Origin: Acidimicrobiaceae bacterium
GTDB taxonomy: Bacteria > Actinomycetota > Acidimicrobiia > Acidimicrobiales > RAAP-2
Direction of reading: 5' to 3'
Length of the DNA stretch: 56,622 bases
Assembly (NCBI GenBank): GCA_027306755.1
Contig: DAHUZE010000009.1
Coordinates: forward strand, 1-56,622
The notes beneath the pieces are model-generated. The model was given only the letters and a program-made list of their open reading frames with translations, ran no database searches and was not told the DNA's origin. Positions 46,932-54,676 of this stretch are shown here, piece by piece. Position 1 is the first letter of the stretch. Every line of letters starts with the position of its first letter. Made by a program: the position numbers and the translations under genes.

Positions 46932-47465
46932 TCACGGGCCCTTCCCAGTCGTCACTCGGGCCACCGGTAGTCCGAGGCGTCCGCACAGGCGTGTGTCGCC
47001 CGGGAACACGCCGGCTGCGCCATCAGGCATCGTGCAGACGACAAGGGAAGGAACCGGATGAAGCGTCGTGTTTCCCGTGACGTTGATGATGTGGGGCACA
47101 CCGGGTTCCAGGAACCCGTCCTGCCACAACATGCCGCACGTCTGGAGGGCATTGGAGACCTGGGCGGGCGAACTGGGCGACCCCACCGCGACCACCGTCG
47201 TCCCATTGTTCGAGCTGAGTGACGGGAGGCTGTAGCAGTGCGCCGATGCGTGGTTCGTGACGGGCTGGTACTCGACGTAGGCAGCGGCAGCGGCCCCTCC
47301 GGCCACAGCGATCCCGATGCTGACGCCAACGACGACGCTCGGACGCCAGTGGAATCGCCGTCGATGGGGGGTCGTCGCTACGAGTGCTTCGAGCGCATGG
47401 CCGAGAGCTTCTTCGTACTCGACCCGCAGGGGTCGATGAGGGGGCAGGTGGTCAAGAAGTGTCAC
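46932..47465 (-). CDS. Putative membrane anti-sigma factor
   Basis: 177 aa: 40-residue cytosolic N-terminus (MTLLDHLPPHRPLRVEYEEA...), one membrane helix (VVVGVSIGIAVAGGAAAAAYV) and an extracytoplasmic domain of about 110 residues with four cysteines (HCY, QTCGM, VVCTM, RLCGR). It has no zinc-binding HxxxCxxC motif. The identification rests on its ATG overlapping the stop of the ECF sigma gene (ATGA) and on topology, not on sequence family. Confidence 0.6.
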   Translation of the reverse strand: MTLLDHLPPHRPLRVEYEEALGHALEALVATTPHRRRFHWRPSVVVGVSIGIAVAGGAAAAAYVEYQPVTNHASAHCYSLPSLSSNNGTTVVAVGSPSSPAQVSNALQTCGMLWQDGFLEPGVPHIINVTGNTTLHPVPSLVVCTMPDGAAGVFPGDTRLCGRLGLPVARVTTGKGP

Positions 47466-48103
47466 CGTTCCTCCTGGGAGATGGTCGACATGGGTGAAAA
47501 GGGGTCGCCGGTTCCCGAGCTCAGGACGACACGGTCACGGAGGTGGCTGTGCGCTCTCGAGAGTCGGGAGCGGATGGTTCCCGCCGGTATGCCGAGCGCT
47601 CCGGCAGCGGCCGCGTAGCTCAGCCCTGCCCAGTCGCACAGGGCGATAGCTTCTTGTTCCTCGATGCGCAGGTCGGCCACGGCGGCGAGGATGGATCCCA
47701 TCGCCCGCTCGTCGTCGGCTCGCTGGACTGCCTGATCGGCGAAGTCGCCGACGTCGGCCGGCGGAGGCAACGTGGCGAGAAAGCGCTGGTGGCGGCGCGT
47801 AGAACGGCGAGCGTTCCGCACCGCGTTGTTCGCTACTGCCAACAGCCAGGGGAGCACGCTCTCGCTGTAGAAGCGAACATCCTTGCGACGGCGCCATGCT
47901 TCTAGGAAGACGACGCTCGTGAGGTGCTCGGCGTCCGCCCACGAGGCAGTGCGGCGGAAGCAGTGGTTGTACACGGTGGGCGCGTGGCGCCTGAAAATTA
48001 GCCCGAACGCCCCACCATCGTGGCCGACGGCCTCGTACCAGAGGTCCCGGTCGGAGCGCTCGCCGTAACTGCCCACACCCTGTTCATGTCCGCAGGGTGC
48101 CAT
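47462..48103 (-). CDS. ECF-type RNA polymerase sigma factor
   Basis: 213 aa. Region 2: LIFRRHAPTVYNHCFRRTASWADAEHLTSVVFLEAWRRR, including the -10 recognition helix, with LPWLLAVANNAVRNARRS at 2.4; region 4: LRIEEQEAIALCDWAGLSYAAAAGALGIPAGTIRSRLSRAHSHLR. Start ATG 48103 is preferred; a longer frame upstream is Arg/Pro-rich. Followed immediately by a membrane gene likely to be its anti-sigma factor. GGAACC at 48176-48171 suggests autoregulation. Confidence 0.85.
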   Translation of the reverse strand: MAPCGHEQGVGSYGERSDRDLWYEAVGHDGGAFGLIFRRHAPTVYNHCFRRTASWADAEHLTSVVFLEAWRRRKDVRFYSESVLPWLLAVANNAVRNARRSTRRHQRFLATLPPPADVGDFADQAVQRADDERAMGSILAAVADLRIEEQEAIALCDWAGLSYAAAAGALGIPAGTIRSRLSRAHSHLRDRVVLSSGTGDPFSPMSTISQEER

Positions 48104-48170
48104 CTGGTTCCCAGTGCCAACGCTCAGGGCGGGGCAGCGTCGACACGGCCACGGCTGGGGTTTTCCCTCA

Positions 48171-48176
48171 GGTTCC
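48171..48176 (-). promoter_or_regulatory. ECF-like -35 element upstream of sigma gene
   Basis: On the minus strand GGAACC followed about 17-18 bases later by CCGTG, 68 bases before the sigma start. The same GGAAC core occurs before the secreted-protein gene at 46758. Consistent with autoregulation, unproven. Confidence 0.35.
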
Positions 48177-48234
48177 GTCCTATGCCGAGCGCGAGGCGCT
48201 CTCCATTTGAGCGACGATCTTCGTTCAGAGCCGG

Positions 48235-48552
48235 TCACCTGCCCTCATCGCCAAGAACGGCTCGGCTCTCACGTCCCTTCTTGGCGTCGGCCCGCGCGGA
48301 GAGGAGCTCCATGTCGCGTTCCTTCTCGCTGCGTCCCGGCCGGGATTTCGTCAGGGCCTCGAGCGCACCTTCCTTGGCCACCGTGCGGATCCTCATGATG
48401 ACGCCGCGGTCCACCTGCCAGTGATCGGCGGCCTCGATTAAGGTCACCTCCAGACGAACCAGCTGGAGGAAGATATCGTACTTCTGCAACGGCGTCAGGA
48501 ACCGCTTCGCGCGTCTGCCGGCACGGTCGGATCCACGGGTGTCCTCGGTCAT
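48235..48552 (-). pseudogene. Fragment of an IS transposase-like helix-turn-helix protein
   Basis: 105 aa. The core RRAKRFLTPLQKYDIFLQLV with EAADHWQVDRGVIMRIRTVAKEGALEAL and SRPGR(S)EKERD matches the N-terminal helix-turn-helix protein (orfA-like) found in actinobacterial insertion sequences. The last 25 residues lose the usual coiled coil and no transposase catalytic frame follows. A relic of an insertion sequence within the accessory zone. Confidence 0.6.
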
Positions 48553-48643
48553 CACCTGATGGTCCTCCACTGGTCGTGGAGACCCGCGGATGCCTCTTGA
48601 TTCCGAGGCGAACCTCGGTCGCGAAGTCAGGCGCAAACCATTG

Positions 48644-48832
48644 ACCGACGACGGACTCCCGATCCCGGAGCCGGACTCGATCGACATCGGTCAAGTGGAA
48701 TTGCCCCGACCTGCCTTACGACTATGCGGGCTGATCGACGGAGCACGGACGACAGTTCGAAGCGCGTTCGGTCTATTGGTTCGCACGTCTCTGCAGCCTG
48801 TTTGGGTGGGCCGTAGACACTCCAATTCGAAC
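48644..48832 (+). repeat. ~190-bp direct repeat, copy 2 (with hicB relic and GGTGGGCCGTAG core)
   Basis: Same sequence as 45530-45717 with scattered substitutions. It starts inside a second hicB relic (LTDDGLPIPEPDSIDI at 48641-48706) and ends TTCGAACCC. The 12-mer core is at 48805-48816; AGTTCGAA (48754) and TTCGAAC (48826) flank it. The two copies enclose the sigma/anti-sigma/secreted-protein genes. The 390-base gap from 48553 to 48942 otherwise holds only the promoter of the next toxin-antitoxin pair. Confidence 0.8.
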
Positions 48833-48913
48833 CCGGCCAACGTGCGAGAACGTGTCCTGACCATCGTAGGCATCGCCGCGGAGACTGGCCCCACCGTGCA
48901 ATGGTCGCTCCAG

Positions 48914-48936
48914 ATGCTATCACTATCTGGTAGCAT
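48914..48936 (+). promoter_or_regulatory. Inverted repeat, probable autoregulatory operator of the toxin-antitoxin operon
   Basis: ATGCTA (48914-48919) and TAGCAT (48931-48936), exact complements 11 bases apart, ending 6 bases before the antitoxin ATG. AT-rich against the surroundings, so it probably overlaps the promoter. Ribbon-helix-helix antitoxins usually repress from such sites. Confidence 0.65.
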
Positions 48937-48942
48937 GCTCGT

Positions 48943-49152
48943 ATGGCTTCACCGAGGACGACCTTCACGTTGGACGAGGAGTTGGCTGAGCGAGCTCGTC
49001 GACTCGGCGTCAACATCTCGGCCGCCGCTCGCCAAGGAGTCGCTGATGCCGTACGTGCCGCCCTCGCGCGCGCAGACCGGGAGGCGTACCTGCGACATCC
49101 CGAACGCGTAGACACCTCGTGGACCGACGTTGAAGCATGGGGCGAGCAATGA
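48943..49152 (+). CDS. CcdA-like type II antitoxin
   Basis: 69 aa. N-terminal ribbon-helix-helix DNA-binding type sequence FTLDEELAERARRLGVNISA, followed by a C-terminal toxin-binding tail ending (E)AYLRHPERVDTSW. Its stop overlaps the ATG of the MazF-like toxin (ATGA). An operator-like inverted repeat lies directly upstream. Confidence 0.8.
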   Translation: MASPRTTFTLDEELAERARRLGVNISAAARQGVADAVRAALARADREAYLRHPERVDTSWTDVEAWGEQ

Positions 49153-49457
49153 GACGCGGCGAGCTGTGGCTGGCCGAGGTAGGTCGAAAGAGGCGTCCCG
49201 TCCTACTGCTCACCCGATCCGAGGTGCTGGACGCGCGCAGTCTGGTCACGGTCGCCGAGATCACCACCACCATCCGGGGCCTCGCTGCAGAAGTCGACAT
49301 CGACTACGTCGAGATCGGCCTGGACCGGCCGTCAGTGATCAACTGCGACGGGCTTCACACCATCGCCCAGGGCACCCTCTCCGGTCCCATCGGGCGCGTC
49401 AGCGAGGACATCATGCGCAGAGTGTGCTCGGCGCTCAGCTACGCGCTCGGCTGCTGA
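49149..49457 (+). CDS. MazF/PemK-family endoribonuclease toxin
   Basis: 102 aa. MazF fold: MRRGELWLAEVGRKRRPVLLL at the N-terminus, VAEITTTIRGLAAEV in the middle, VINCDGLHTIAQGTL (conserved Asp/Thr motif region) and a helical end. Toxins of this family cleave mRNA or tRNA at specific sequences. Paired with the overlapping CcdA-like antitoxin, forming a complete type II module. Confidence 0.85.
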   Translation: MRRGELWLAEVGRKRRPVLLLTRSEVLDARSLVTVAEITTTIRGLAAEVDIDYVEIGLDRPSVINCDGLHTIAQGTLSGPIGRVSEDIMRRVCSALSYALGC

Positions 49458-49465
49458 CGCGCGCC

Positions 49466-49525
49466 AGTTCGAATACGGAGATCTGGTCCCCCTCGGGGTG
49501 GGCCGTAGGCACTCGTATTCCAACT
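49466..49525 (+). repeat. Hairpin repeat, copy 3, with GGTGGGCCGTAG core
   Basis: Arms AGTTCGAATACG (49466-49477) and CGTATTCCAACT (49514-49525) are complementary with one mismatch, and the centre CCCCCTCGGGG can fold inside. The core GGTGGGCCGTAG is at 49497-49508 and is followed by GCACTCGTATTCCAAC, matching the GACACTCCAATTCGAAC of copy 2. The repeat sits exactly between the MazF-like and VapBC modules. Confidence 0.7.
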
Positions 49526-49609
49526 TCGCCGAGATCCGTGAGCGGGTCGACGGCGTCGCCCATCTGTTGGAGCACCGGCCCGGCCGTCCACTTTCTTCAA
49601 GGGCTACCG

Positions 49610-50002
49610 TCAGGGATCGAAGAACTGAAGGGCTGGCAAGACGGCACGAACTCTCTTGAAGTCGGAATCGCGAGTCCAGAGCCTCGAGGACGAGTCGACG
49701 GTGGCCACGGCGATCTCGATGTCGGTCAGGGCGACGGTTTCGCCACGCTCGCGTAGACGTGCCGCTGCTTCGCCAACGCCCTGCCACTGGACCGGGCCGA
49801 GGTCTGCCCACGGCAACCCGGTCAGCAATAGCCAGAGCCTCGCTCTCTCGGGAGGCTTTGCACCGGCGAGCAGCTCTGCCACGACAGGGCCGCAGACCAC
49901 CACCTCGCCCGCCACGAGGAGATCATCCAATCGAGCAGCCTTGGACCCTTTGCCGCGCCGCAGATACTCGACCCAGACCGACGTATCGGCCAGGACGGTC
50001 AC
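49610..50002 (-). CDS. vapC: VapC-family PIN-domain ribonuclease toxin
   Basis: 130 aa. All PIN active-site acids are present: Asp6 in LADTSVWVEYL, Glu43 in VVAELLAG, Asp94 in ALTDIEIA and Asp112/Asp114 in RDSDF. VapC toxins cleave tRNA or rRNA. ATG overlaps the antitoxin stop (ATGA). Complete module next to tRNA-Val. Confidence 0.9.
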   Translation of the reverse strand: MTVLADTSVWVEYLRRGKGSKAARLDDLLVAGEVVVCGPVVAELLAGAKPPERARLWLLLTGLPWADLGPVQWQGVGEAAARLRERGETVALTDIEIAVATVDSSSRLWTRDSDFKRVRAVLPALQFFDP

Positions 50003-50202
50003 GTCGTTCGGTCGGACCCACGCAAGGATCGCGAAACGTCGTCCAGCTCCACCGTTCCTGCGAGTTGCCGAAGCTGGTCGACTGCGTCGTGCGTGAGGTA
50101 GAAGCGCACCGCTCGCTGGATCGCCTCGGTCTTCGACACGCCCGGAAGGCGCGCCATGAGCGATGCGAGGAGGACGTCGTCAAGCTCGAGGGTCGTTCTC
50201 AC
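49999..50202 (-). CDS. vapB: VapB-family antitoxin
   Basis: 67 aa, RTTLELDDVLLASLMARLPG then VSKTEAIQRAVRFYL, the ribbon-helix-helix/VapB type. GTG at 50202; a CATACT box 8-9 bases upstream implies leaderless transcription from the 36-base gap after the tRNA. The region TATGGCATA just upstream is a small palindrome that may bind the antitoxin. Partner of the overlapping VapC. Confidence 0.85.
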   Translation of the reverse strand: MRTTLELDDVLLASLMARLPGVSKTEAIQRAVRFYLTHDAVDQLRQLAGTVELDDVSRSLRGSDRTT

Positions 50203-50238
50203 GGGCCTTAGTATGCCATAGGGTCTGGCAGATTGACG

Positions 50239-50314
50239 TGGTGGGCCGTAGAGGACTCGAACCTCTGACCCCTTGCGCGTCATGCAAGTGCGCTACCAGC
50301 TGCGCCAACGGCCC
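50239..50314 (-). tRNA. tRNA-Val (anticodon GAC), CCA encoded
   Basis: Full cloverleaf on the minus strand: 7-bp acceptor GGGCCGT/ACGGCCC, D-arm GCGC/GCGC, anticodon stem CTTGC/GCAAG with loop ATGACGC (T33, anticodon GAC), 5-nt variable loop, T-arm AGAGG/CCTCT with TTCGAGT, discriminator A and genomic CCA. 76 nt in all. Its 3' end contains the 12-mer GGTGGGCCGTAG (plus strand) found three more times to the left. Confidence 0.95.
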
Positions 50315-50411
50315 TTGGGGGAGGACGCTAGCACCGTCCCCGGCCTTCCCTGCCCGGCCTTTACCGACCTGGACGCGCTGTTCGAGCCCGTCTGCGGGCT
50401 GTGCAAGAAGG

Positions 50412-51419
50412 TCAGCGGACAACGAGGAGGCCCGCGCCGGTGATGCGATCGTTCGCCAGGTCGGACAGCGCCTCGTCGGCTCGCTCCAACGGGTACGGCT
50501 GCGTCGTGGCGTGCACCCCCAGGCGCCGCGCCAACTGCAGGAGCTCCTCACCGTCCTGCCGAGTGTTGGCCGTCACGCTGCGCAGCCGTCGTTCCTGGAA
50601 GAGGTGGCTCTGGTAGTGGAGCGACGGGATGGCCGTCAGGTGGATGCCTGCCACGGCCAACGTCCCGCCGCGGTCCAGGGCCGCGAGCGCTGGCAGCACC
50701 AGTTCGCCCGCAGGGGCGAAGAGGATCGCTGAATCGAGGGGGACCGGGGGCTGCTCGGCGGCTTCCCCCACCCAGGCGGCGCCCAGCCGGGATGCAAGGA
50801 TCCGGGCCTCCTCCGAGCGGGTCGCCACGTACACCTCCGCCCCCTGGGCGATGGCGATCTGGGCCGTCACATGCGCCGATCCGCCGAACCCGTACAGACC
50901 GAGCCGACCGCCGGGAGGGACGTCAGCTGCCTTCAACGCTCGGTAACCGATGATGCCAGCGCAAAGGAGCGGCGCAGCCTGGTCGTCGGGAAGGTCGTGA
51001 GGGAGGCGGTACGCGAAGCGCTCGTCCACCACTGCGGCCTCTGCGTACCCGCCGTCCAGGTCCCACCCGGTGAACCGGGCCTCCCGACACAGGTTCTCCG
51101 CCCCACGGCGGCAGAAGCGGCACACCCCGCACGTCGATGCCAGCCACGCAACGCCCACCCGCTCGCCGATGGCGAAACGACCAGCACCTAGGCCCAGCTT
51201 GAGCACGTGCCCCACGATCTCGTGCCCCGGGACGACGTTCGCACGGTGCACGGGCAGATCCCCTTCGGCCACGTGCAGATCGGTCCGGCAGACTCCGCAG
51301 GCGCTGACCGCAACCAGCACTTCCCCGGGTCCAGGACGCGGCGTCGGTCGCTCGGCCAGCCGGAGCGGATGACTGCCTACCGCTCCCGGTTGCGCAACCT
51401 CCCAAGCCCGCACGACCAT
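50412..51419 (-). CDS. Zinc-dependent alcohol dehydrogenase
   Basis: 335-aa medium-chain dehydrogenase. Catalytic zinc: [16 protein letters not shown] and GHEIVG; structural zinc: [15 protein letters not shown] (four cysteines). Rossmann motif [17 protein letters not shown] (GxGGxA). Closest to the AdhP-like bacterial group. ATG at 51419 is chosen; 19 bases after the exonuclease gene stop, so the two may be cotranscribed. Confidence 0.92.
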   Translation of the reverse strand: MVVRAWEVAQPGAVGSHPLRLAERPTPRPGPGEVLVAVSACGVCRTDLHVAEGDLPVHRANVVPGHEIVGHVLKLGLGAGRFAIGERVGVAWLASTCGVCRFCRRGAENLCREARFTGWDLDGGYAEAAVVDERFAYRLPHDLPDDQAAPLLCAGIIGYRALKAADVPPGGRLGLYGFGGSAHVTAQIAIAQGAEVYVATRSEEARILASRLGAAWVGEAAEQPPVPLDSAILFAPAGELVLPALAALDRGGTLAVAGIHLTAIPSLHYQSHLFQERRLRSVTANTRQDGEELLQLARRLGVHATTQPYPLERADEALSDLANDRITGAGLLVVR

Positions 51420-51438
51420 AAGTCTGGTACGGGTTGCA

Positions 51439-52182
51439 TCAGCCTGCCGCGCGCCGGAGCGGCTCAGCGGGCGCGCCCGCAATGGGCCATTCCCAGTCAT
51501 TGGCGTCGAGCGGAGACATTCCCTTCCGCGTCCGCCATTGGGAGAACGACTCGGCCCACTCGCGGTGCCAGTCGGCCTGCCAGCGGTGGAGGTCGGGAGG
51601 GGGCGCCCCGGCGAGGTCGGGAAAGTGGCGGCACATCGCTTCCAGCACGCCCAAGGTCGCGCGCGCGTCCGCGAGCGCGTCGTGCGCGTGTTCGATCACC
51701 ACGTCGTAGTGGGCGCACAGATCCCCGAGGGTGCGCCGGCCCTTGCGGAAGCGATCGAAGTGGCGATCAAGTACCAGCGCATCGAGGACCGGCCCTCCGA
51801 ACCCCGCGTCGGCGAGACCGAACCCCAGGTGATGTCGGGCGCAGGCATCCACCATGGTCAGGTCGAAATCGAGCTTCATCCCTGCGATGGGGACACCCCG
51901 ACGGGACGCATCGAGCAGCGCCGCCGTCACGACTGCGACGGCGGTCGCCAGTGGCATGCCTTCCGACCGGGCCCGTGCGTCCGTGATCCCGTGGACGGCC
52001 GTTGCAGGGGGCGGGATGGGGCGCCCGGGGTCGACGAGCGCGGTGTCGTGCGCAACAACCACGCCGTCAACCATGCGCACGAGGGCAAAGGACACCGGGA
52101 CGTCGGAGAACCGCTCGACGCCGGTCGTCTCGAGGTCGAAAGCCAGCAGTTCCCCGGTATGCCACGGCGACATCGTTTGCAT
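51439..52182 (-). CDS. DEDDh-type 3'-5' exonuclease
   Basis: About 247 aa, like DNA polymerase III epsilon. ExoI AFDLETTG (Asp, Glu), ExoII-type [13 protein letters not shown], Exo[13 protein letters not shown] with catalytic His and Asp. VHGITD follows the expected HGI segment. N-terminal start at MQTM; an additional ATG lies three codons on. C-terminal 60 residues are Trp-rich. Likely repair or RNA/DNA trimming; not the replicative subunit by itself. Confidence 0.88.
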   Translation of the reverse strand: MQTMSPWHTGELLAFDLETTGVERFSDVPVSFALVRMVDGVVVAHDTALVDPGRPIPPPATAVHGITDARARSEGMPLATAVAVVTAALLDASRRGVPIAGMKLDFDLTMVDACARHHLGFGLADAGFGGPVLDALVLDRHFDRFRKGRRTLGDLCAHYDVVIEHAHDALADARATLGVLEAMCRHFPDLAGAPPPDLHRWQADWHREWAESFSQWRTRKGMSPLDANDWEWPIAGAPAEPLRRAAG

Positions 52183-52283
52183 CGCGGGAGCATGACACTG
52201 GGGTGTGTCAAACCGGTGGATCCCGCGTGGCCGTCCACGAACGCCGCGCGCACTGGCTGCGCAGCCCGACCTACGCTGCAGGG

Positions 52284-53591
52284 ATGCCCGACGAGCCCAC
52301 CGCCGGCGGCGCCGGCACAGGCGGACACGACAACGAGGGCGCACCTCGGCCGTTGCCCTGGACCGGCCCTCACGCTCGCGCATCTGAGGAGCCGCCGTCA
52401 CAGGAGCACGGGTGGCCGGCCCAACCGGTGCGCGCACCTGAGTACGGCGAGCCTCCTTACGGCCAAACGGGCCACGCCCAGCCTCCCTATGGCCAGCCGC
52501 CCTATGGCCAACCTCCCTATGGCCAACCTCCCCATGGCCAACCCGGGCATGGCCAACCCGGATATGGGCAACCCGGACCCGGATATGGCCAACCCGGATA
52601 TGGCCAGCCGTACGGCCTCAGCCCACAGGGCCCGGGCCCGTACGGCCAGGGCCACGCTCCCGGTCAGCCCGGCGCGCCCTACGGCCAGGGCCAGTACGGG
52701 GCGTACGGCTCGCCCTACGGCGGCTACGGACCGAACGCCGGGGGTTACAGCCCCGGGCCGCAAATGGGCCACAGCTACAACTGGCCGTACGTGCCCCCCA
52801 AGCCCAGGGCGACGCCCGAGGAGCGGCGCAAGCGGACCCGCAAGCTCCTGGCCTTCCTCGGCGTCTTCGTCGTGTTCCTGGGCGTCGGGATCCTCATCGG
52901 CGCGCTCATCGCCCCCGTCAACCCCACCACAACGGCCGAGGGACTGGTGAGCAAGACGATCTCGGCGGCAACCCAGGCCCGCACCTACCACTACGTCGAT
53001 CTCGCCACATTGGCGGGCGTGTCCGACAACATCACCGGGGACGCCTCGCCTCACGGCGGGCGCCAGGTCATCTCCCAACGGTGCTCGGGCGGCATGAACG
53101 TGTTCGATCTCCGCCTGGTGAGCGGCACCGTCTACTTCCGCGGCAACGCTCCGGCCGTCGTGGACCAGCTCGGCGTCGCCTCCACACGGGCGAGCACCGT
53201 GGTCAACAAGTGGGTGAAGGTCACCAAGGGAGAGACGCCCTACACGTCCTTCGCCGACGGGATCACGACCCGGTCGAACATCGCCCAGCTCAAGACAACC
53301 ATCGTGGCCGCCAGCAGCGCTGCGGACCCCATCACCCCGCCCGCCACCAAGGTTTCCGGCTACCTGAGGCTCAGCAAGAAGGCGTCCGCCGGAACGGCGG
53401 CCCTGCTCATCACCACGAGCACCTCGCTGCCCCGGTCCCTCACCGGAACAGCCAAGATCACGGGCGGCCACTACACCGTCTCCTGGACCTTTAGCCACTT
53501 CCACGAGCACGTGAACGTGACGGCGCCGGCGAGCCCGGTCGCCTACACCTCGCTGCACGCCCGCACGCCGCCCAAGACCGCCTGCGGCTGA
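52284..53591 (+). CDS. PYGQ-repeat membrane-anchored exported protein, LppX/LprG-like domain
   Basis: 435 aa. N-terminal third is low-complexity: acidic start, then degenerate (P/Q)YGQP and GHGQPG repeats (about residues 50-165), encoded by imperfect 15-bp units. A charged segment ([13 protein letters not shown]) precedes one membrane helix ([22 protein letters not shown]). The extracytoplasmic part (about 205-435) has the rhythm of LppX/LprG-LolA-type folds: [37 protein letters not shown]. Function unknown, possibly lipid carriage. Actinobacterial relatives with Pro/Gln-rich cytoplasmic tails are common. Confidence 0.7.
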   Translation: MPDEPTAGGAGTGGHDNEGAPRPLPWTGPHARASEEPPSQEHGWPAQPVRAPEYGEPPYGQTGHAQPPYGQPPYGQPPYGQPPHGQPGHGQPGYGQPGPGYGQPGYGQPYGLSPQGPGPYGQGHAPGQPGAPYGQGQYGAYGSPYGGYGPNAGGYSPGPQMGHSYNWPYVPPKPRATPEERRKRTRKLLAFLGVFVVFLGVGILIGALIAPVNPTTTAEGLVSKTISAATQARTYHYVDLATLAGVSDNITGDASPHGGRQVISQRCSGGMNVFDLRLVSGTVYFRGNAPAVVDQLGVASTRASTVVNKWVKVTKGETPYTSFADGITTRSNIAQLKTTIVAASSAADPITPPATKVSGYLRLSKKASAGTAALLITTSTSLPRSLTGTAKITGGHYTVSWTFSHFHEHVNVTAPASPVAYTSLHARTPPKTACG

Positions 53592-53604
53592 CGGGTACCG
53601 GGGC

Positions 53605-54630
53605 TCAGCGCTGACTGGCTTGGCGGCCCTCGAGCAGCGGCGCCCCGGGCTCGCGGCGGCCGAATGATCCGGTGCCTCGCAACCGCCAGGCCACCCCGGA
53701 GAGCACTTCCAGCACCACCCGGTTGGCCAGGTACGCGGTGACTTCGGCATGGTCGTACGGGGGCGACACCTCCACCACGTCCACGCCCGCCAGGGGCAGC
53801 TCCATGGCGATGCGGCGCACGGCGTCAAGGAGCTGCCGGCTCGAGAGGCCCCCGGGCTCGGGCGTGCCGGTTCCGGGCGCCAGGCCGGGGTCGACCACGT
53901 CCATGTCCACCGAGAGGAAGACGGCGTCGCAGTCGTCCAGGGCCCGGGCGAACGCCTCGCTCAGGCAAGCGTCCAGCCCCCGCTCCACCACTTCGGTCAT
54001 CTCGTAGCTGCGCATGTCCTGGCCGGCCATCCACGCCAGCGTCTCGGGCTCGGGCCAGTAACCCCGCAGCCCGATCTGGAGGAACCGGTCACCGCGGGCC
54101 GCCCCAGACTCGATCAGCCGGCGCATGGGCGTCCCGTGCCCGTAGAGCGACCCGGACTGCGTGTCGCCGGTGTCGGCGTGGGCGTCGAAGTGGATGACCG
54201 ACACCTTCCCCCAGCCCACGTGGCGGGCCACTCCGGTCACGTCGGGAAGGGCGACGGTGTGGTCACCGCCGAGCACGACCGGGAGAGCCCCGGACCGCGC
54301 CACCCGCTCGACGGCCGCCGCCAGGCGGTCCAGGGACGCCTCGGTCTCCCCGGACGGCATCTCCACGTCACCCACGTCCACGACGCCCAGCTCCACCAGG
54401 GGGTCGACGCCCAACGCCAGGTGGGGGCGGCTGCCATCGTGGGGGAGGTAGTCGGTGAGCCGGATGGCCTGCGGGCCGAAGCGTGCGCCAGGCCGGTGCG
54501 ACGTGCCGCCGTCGAAGGGGGCCCCCAGGATCACCGCCTTGGCCGATGCATAGCTCGCCGGGTCGTCCAGATCCGCCGGCGGCACCCCGAGGAACGTGGC
54601 GTCGGGCCCGTACATGTTCCCGATCCTCAT
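53605..54630 (-). CDS. Agmatinase/ureohydrolase family protein
   Basis: 341 aa. Mn2+ ligands: GGDH (His124), FDAHAD (Asp149, His151, Asp153), SVDMDVVDPG (two Asp). HGTP (His165) and the C-terminal EVSPPYDH fit the agmatinase branch of the arginase family. Reaction: guanidino compound + water to amine + urea. ATG 54630. Encoded in one direction with a PLP decarboxylase and a dienelactone-hydrolase-like protein. Agmatine is likely but other guanidino substrates are possible. Confidence 0.9.
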   Translation of the reverse strand: MRIGNMYGPDATFLGVPPADLDDPASYASAKAVILGAPFDGGTSHRPGARFGPQAIRLTDYLPHDGSRPHLALGVDPLVELGVVDVGDVEMPSGETEASLDRLAAAVERVARSGALPVVLGGDHTVALPDVTGVARHVGWGKVSVIHFDAHADTGDTQSGSLYGHGTPMRRLIESGAARGDRFLQIGLRGYWPEPETLAWMAGQDMRSYEMTEVVERGLDACLSEAFARALDDCDAVFLSVDMDVVDPGLAPGTGTPEPGGLSSRQLLDAVRRIAMELPLAGVDVVEVSPPYDHAEVTAYLANRVVLEVLSGVAWRLRGTGSFGRREPGAPLLEGRQASQR

Positions 54631-54676
54631 GGCCCGTCCGTCCCGCCGGGACGGGTCGTAGCCGTCACGGCGCGGG

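Noticed and set aside
45400-50314. Prophage or integrative conjugative element
   Set aside because: No integrase, terminase, capsid, relaxase or type IV secretion genes; only small modules, repeats and an IS relic are visible.
50163-50732. Plus-strand protein reading VGRRGLEPLTP across the tRNA
   Set aside because: This string is the spurious translation of the tRNA-Val 3' half; the locus is a tRNA.
52440-52640. Possible CRISPR-like array in the PYGQ repeats
   Set aside because: Repeats are short, imperfect, in-frame and coding, without spacers; no cas genes nearby.
52398-53828. 476-codon minus-strand frame over the PYGQ-repeat gene
   Set aside because: It is a shadow of the repeat region; the plus-strand reading has a membrane helix and coherent composition, while this one has no recognisable domain.
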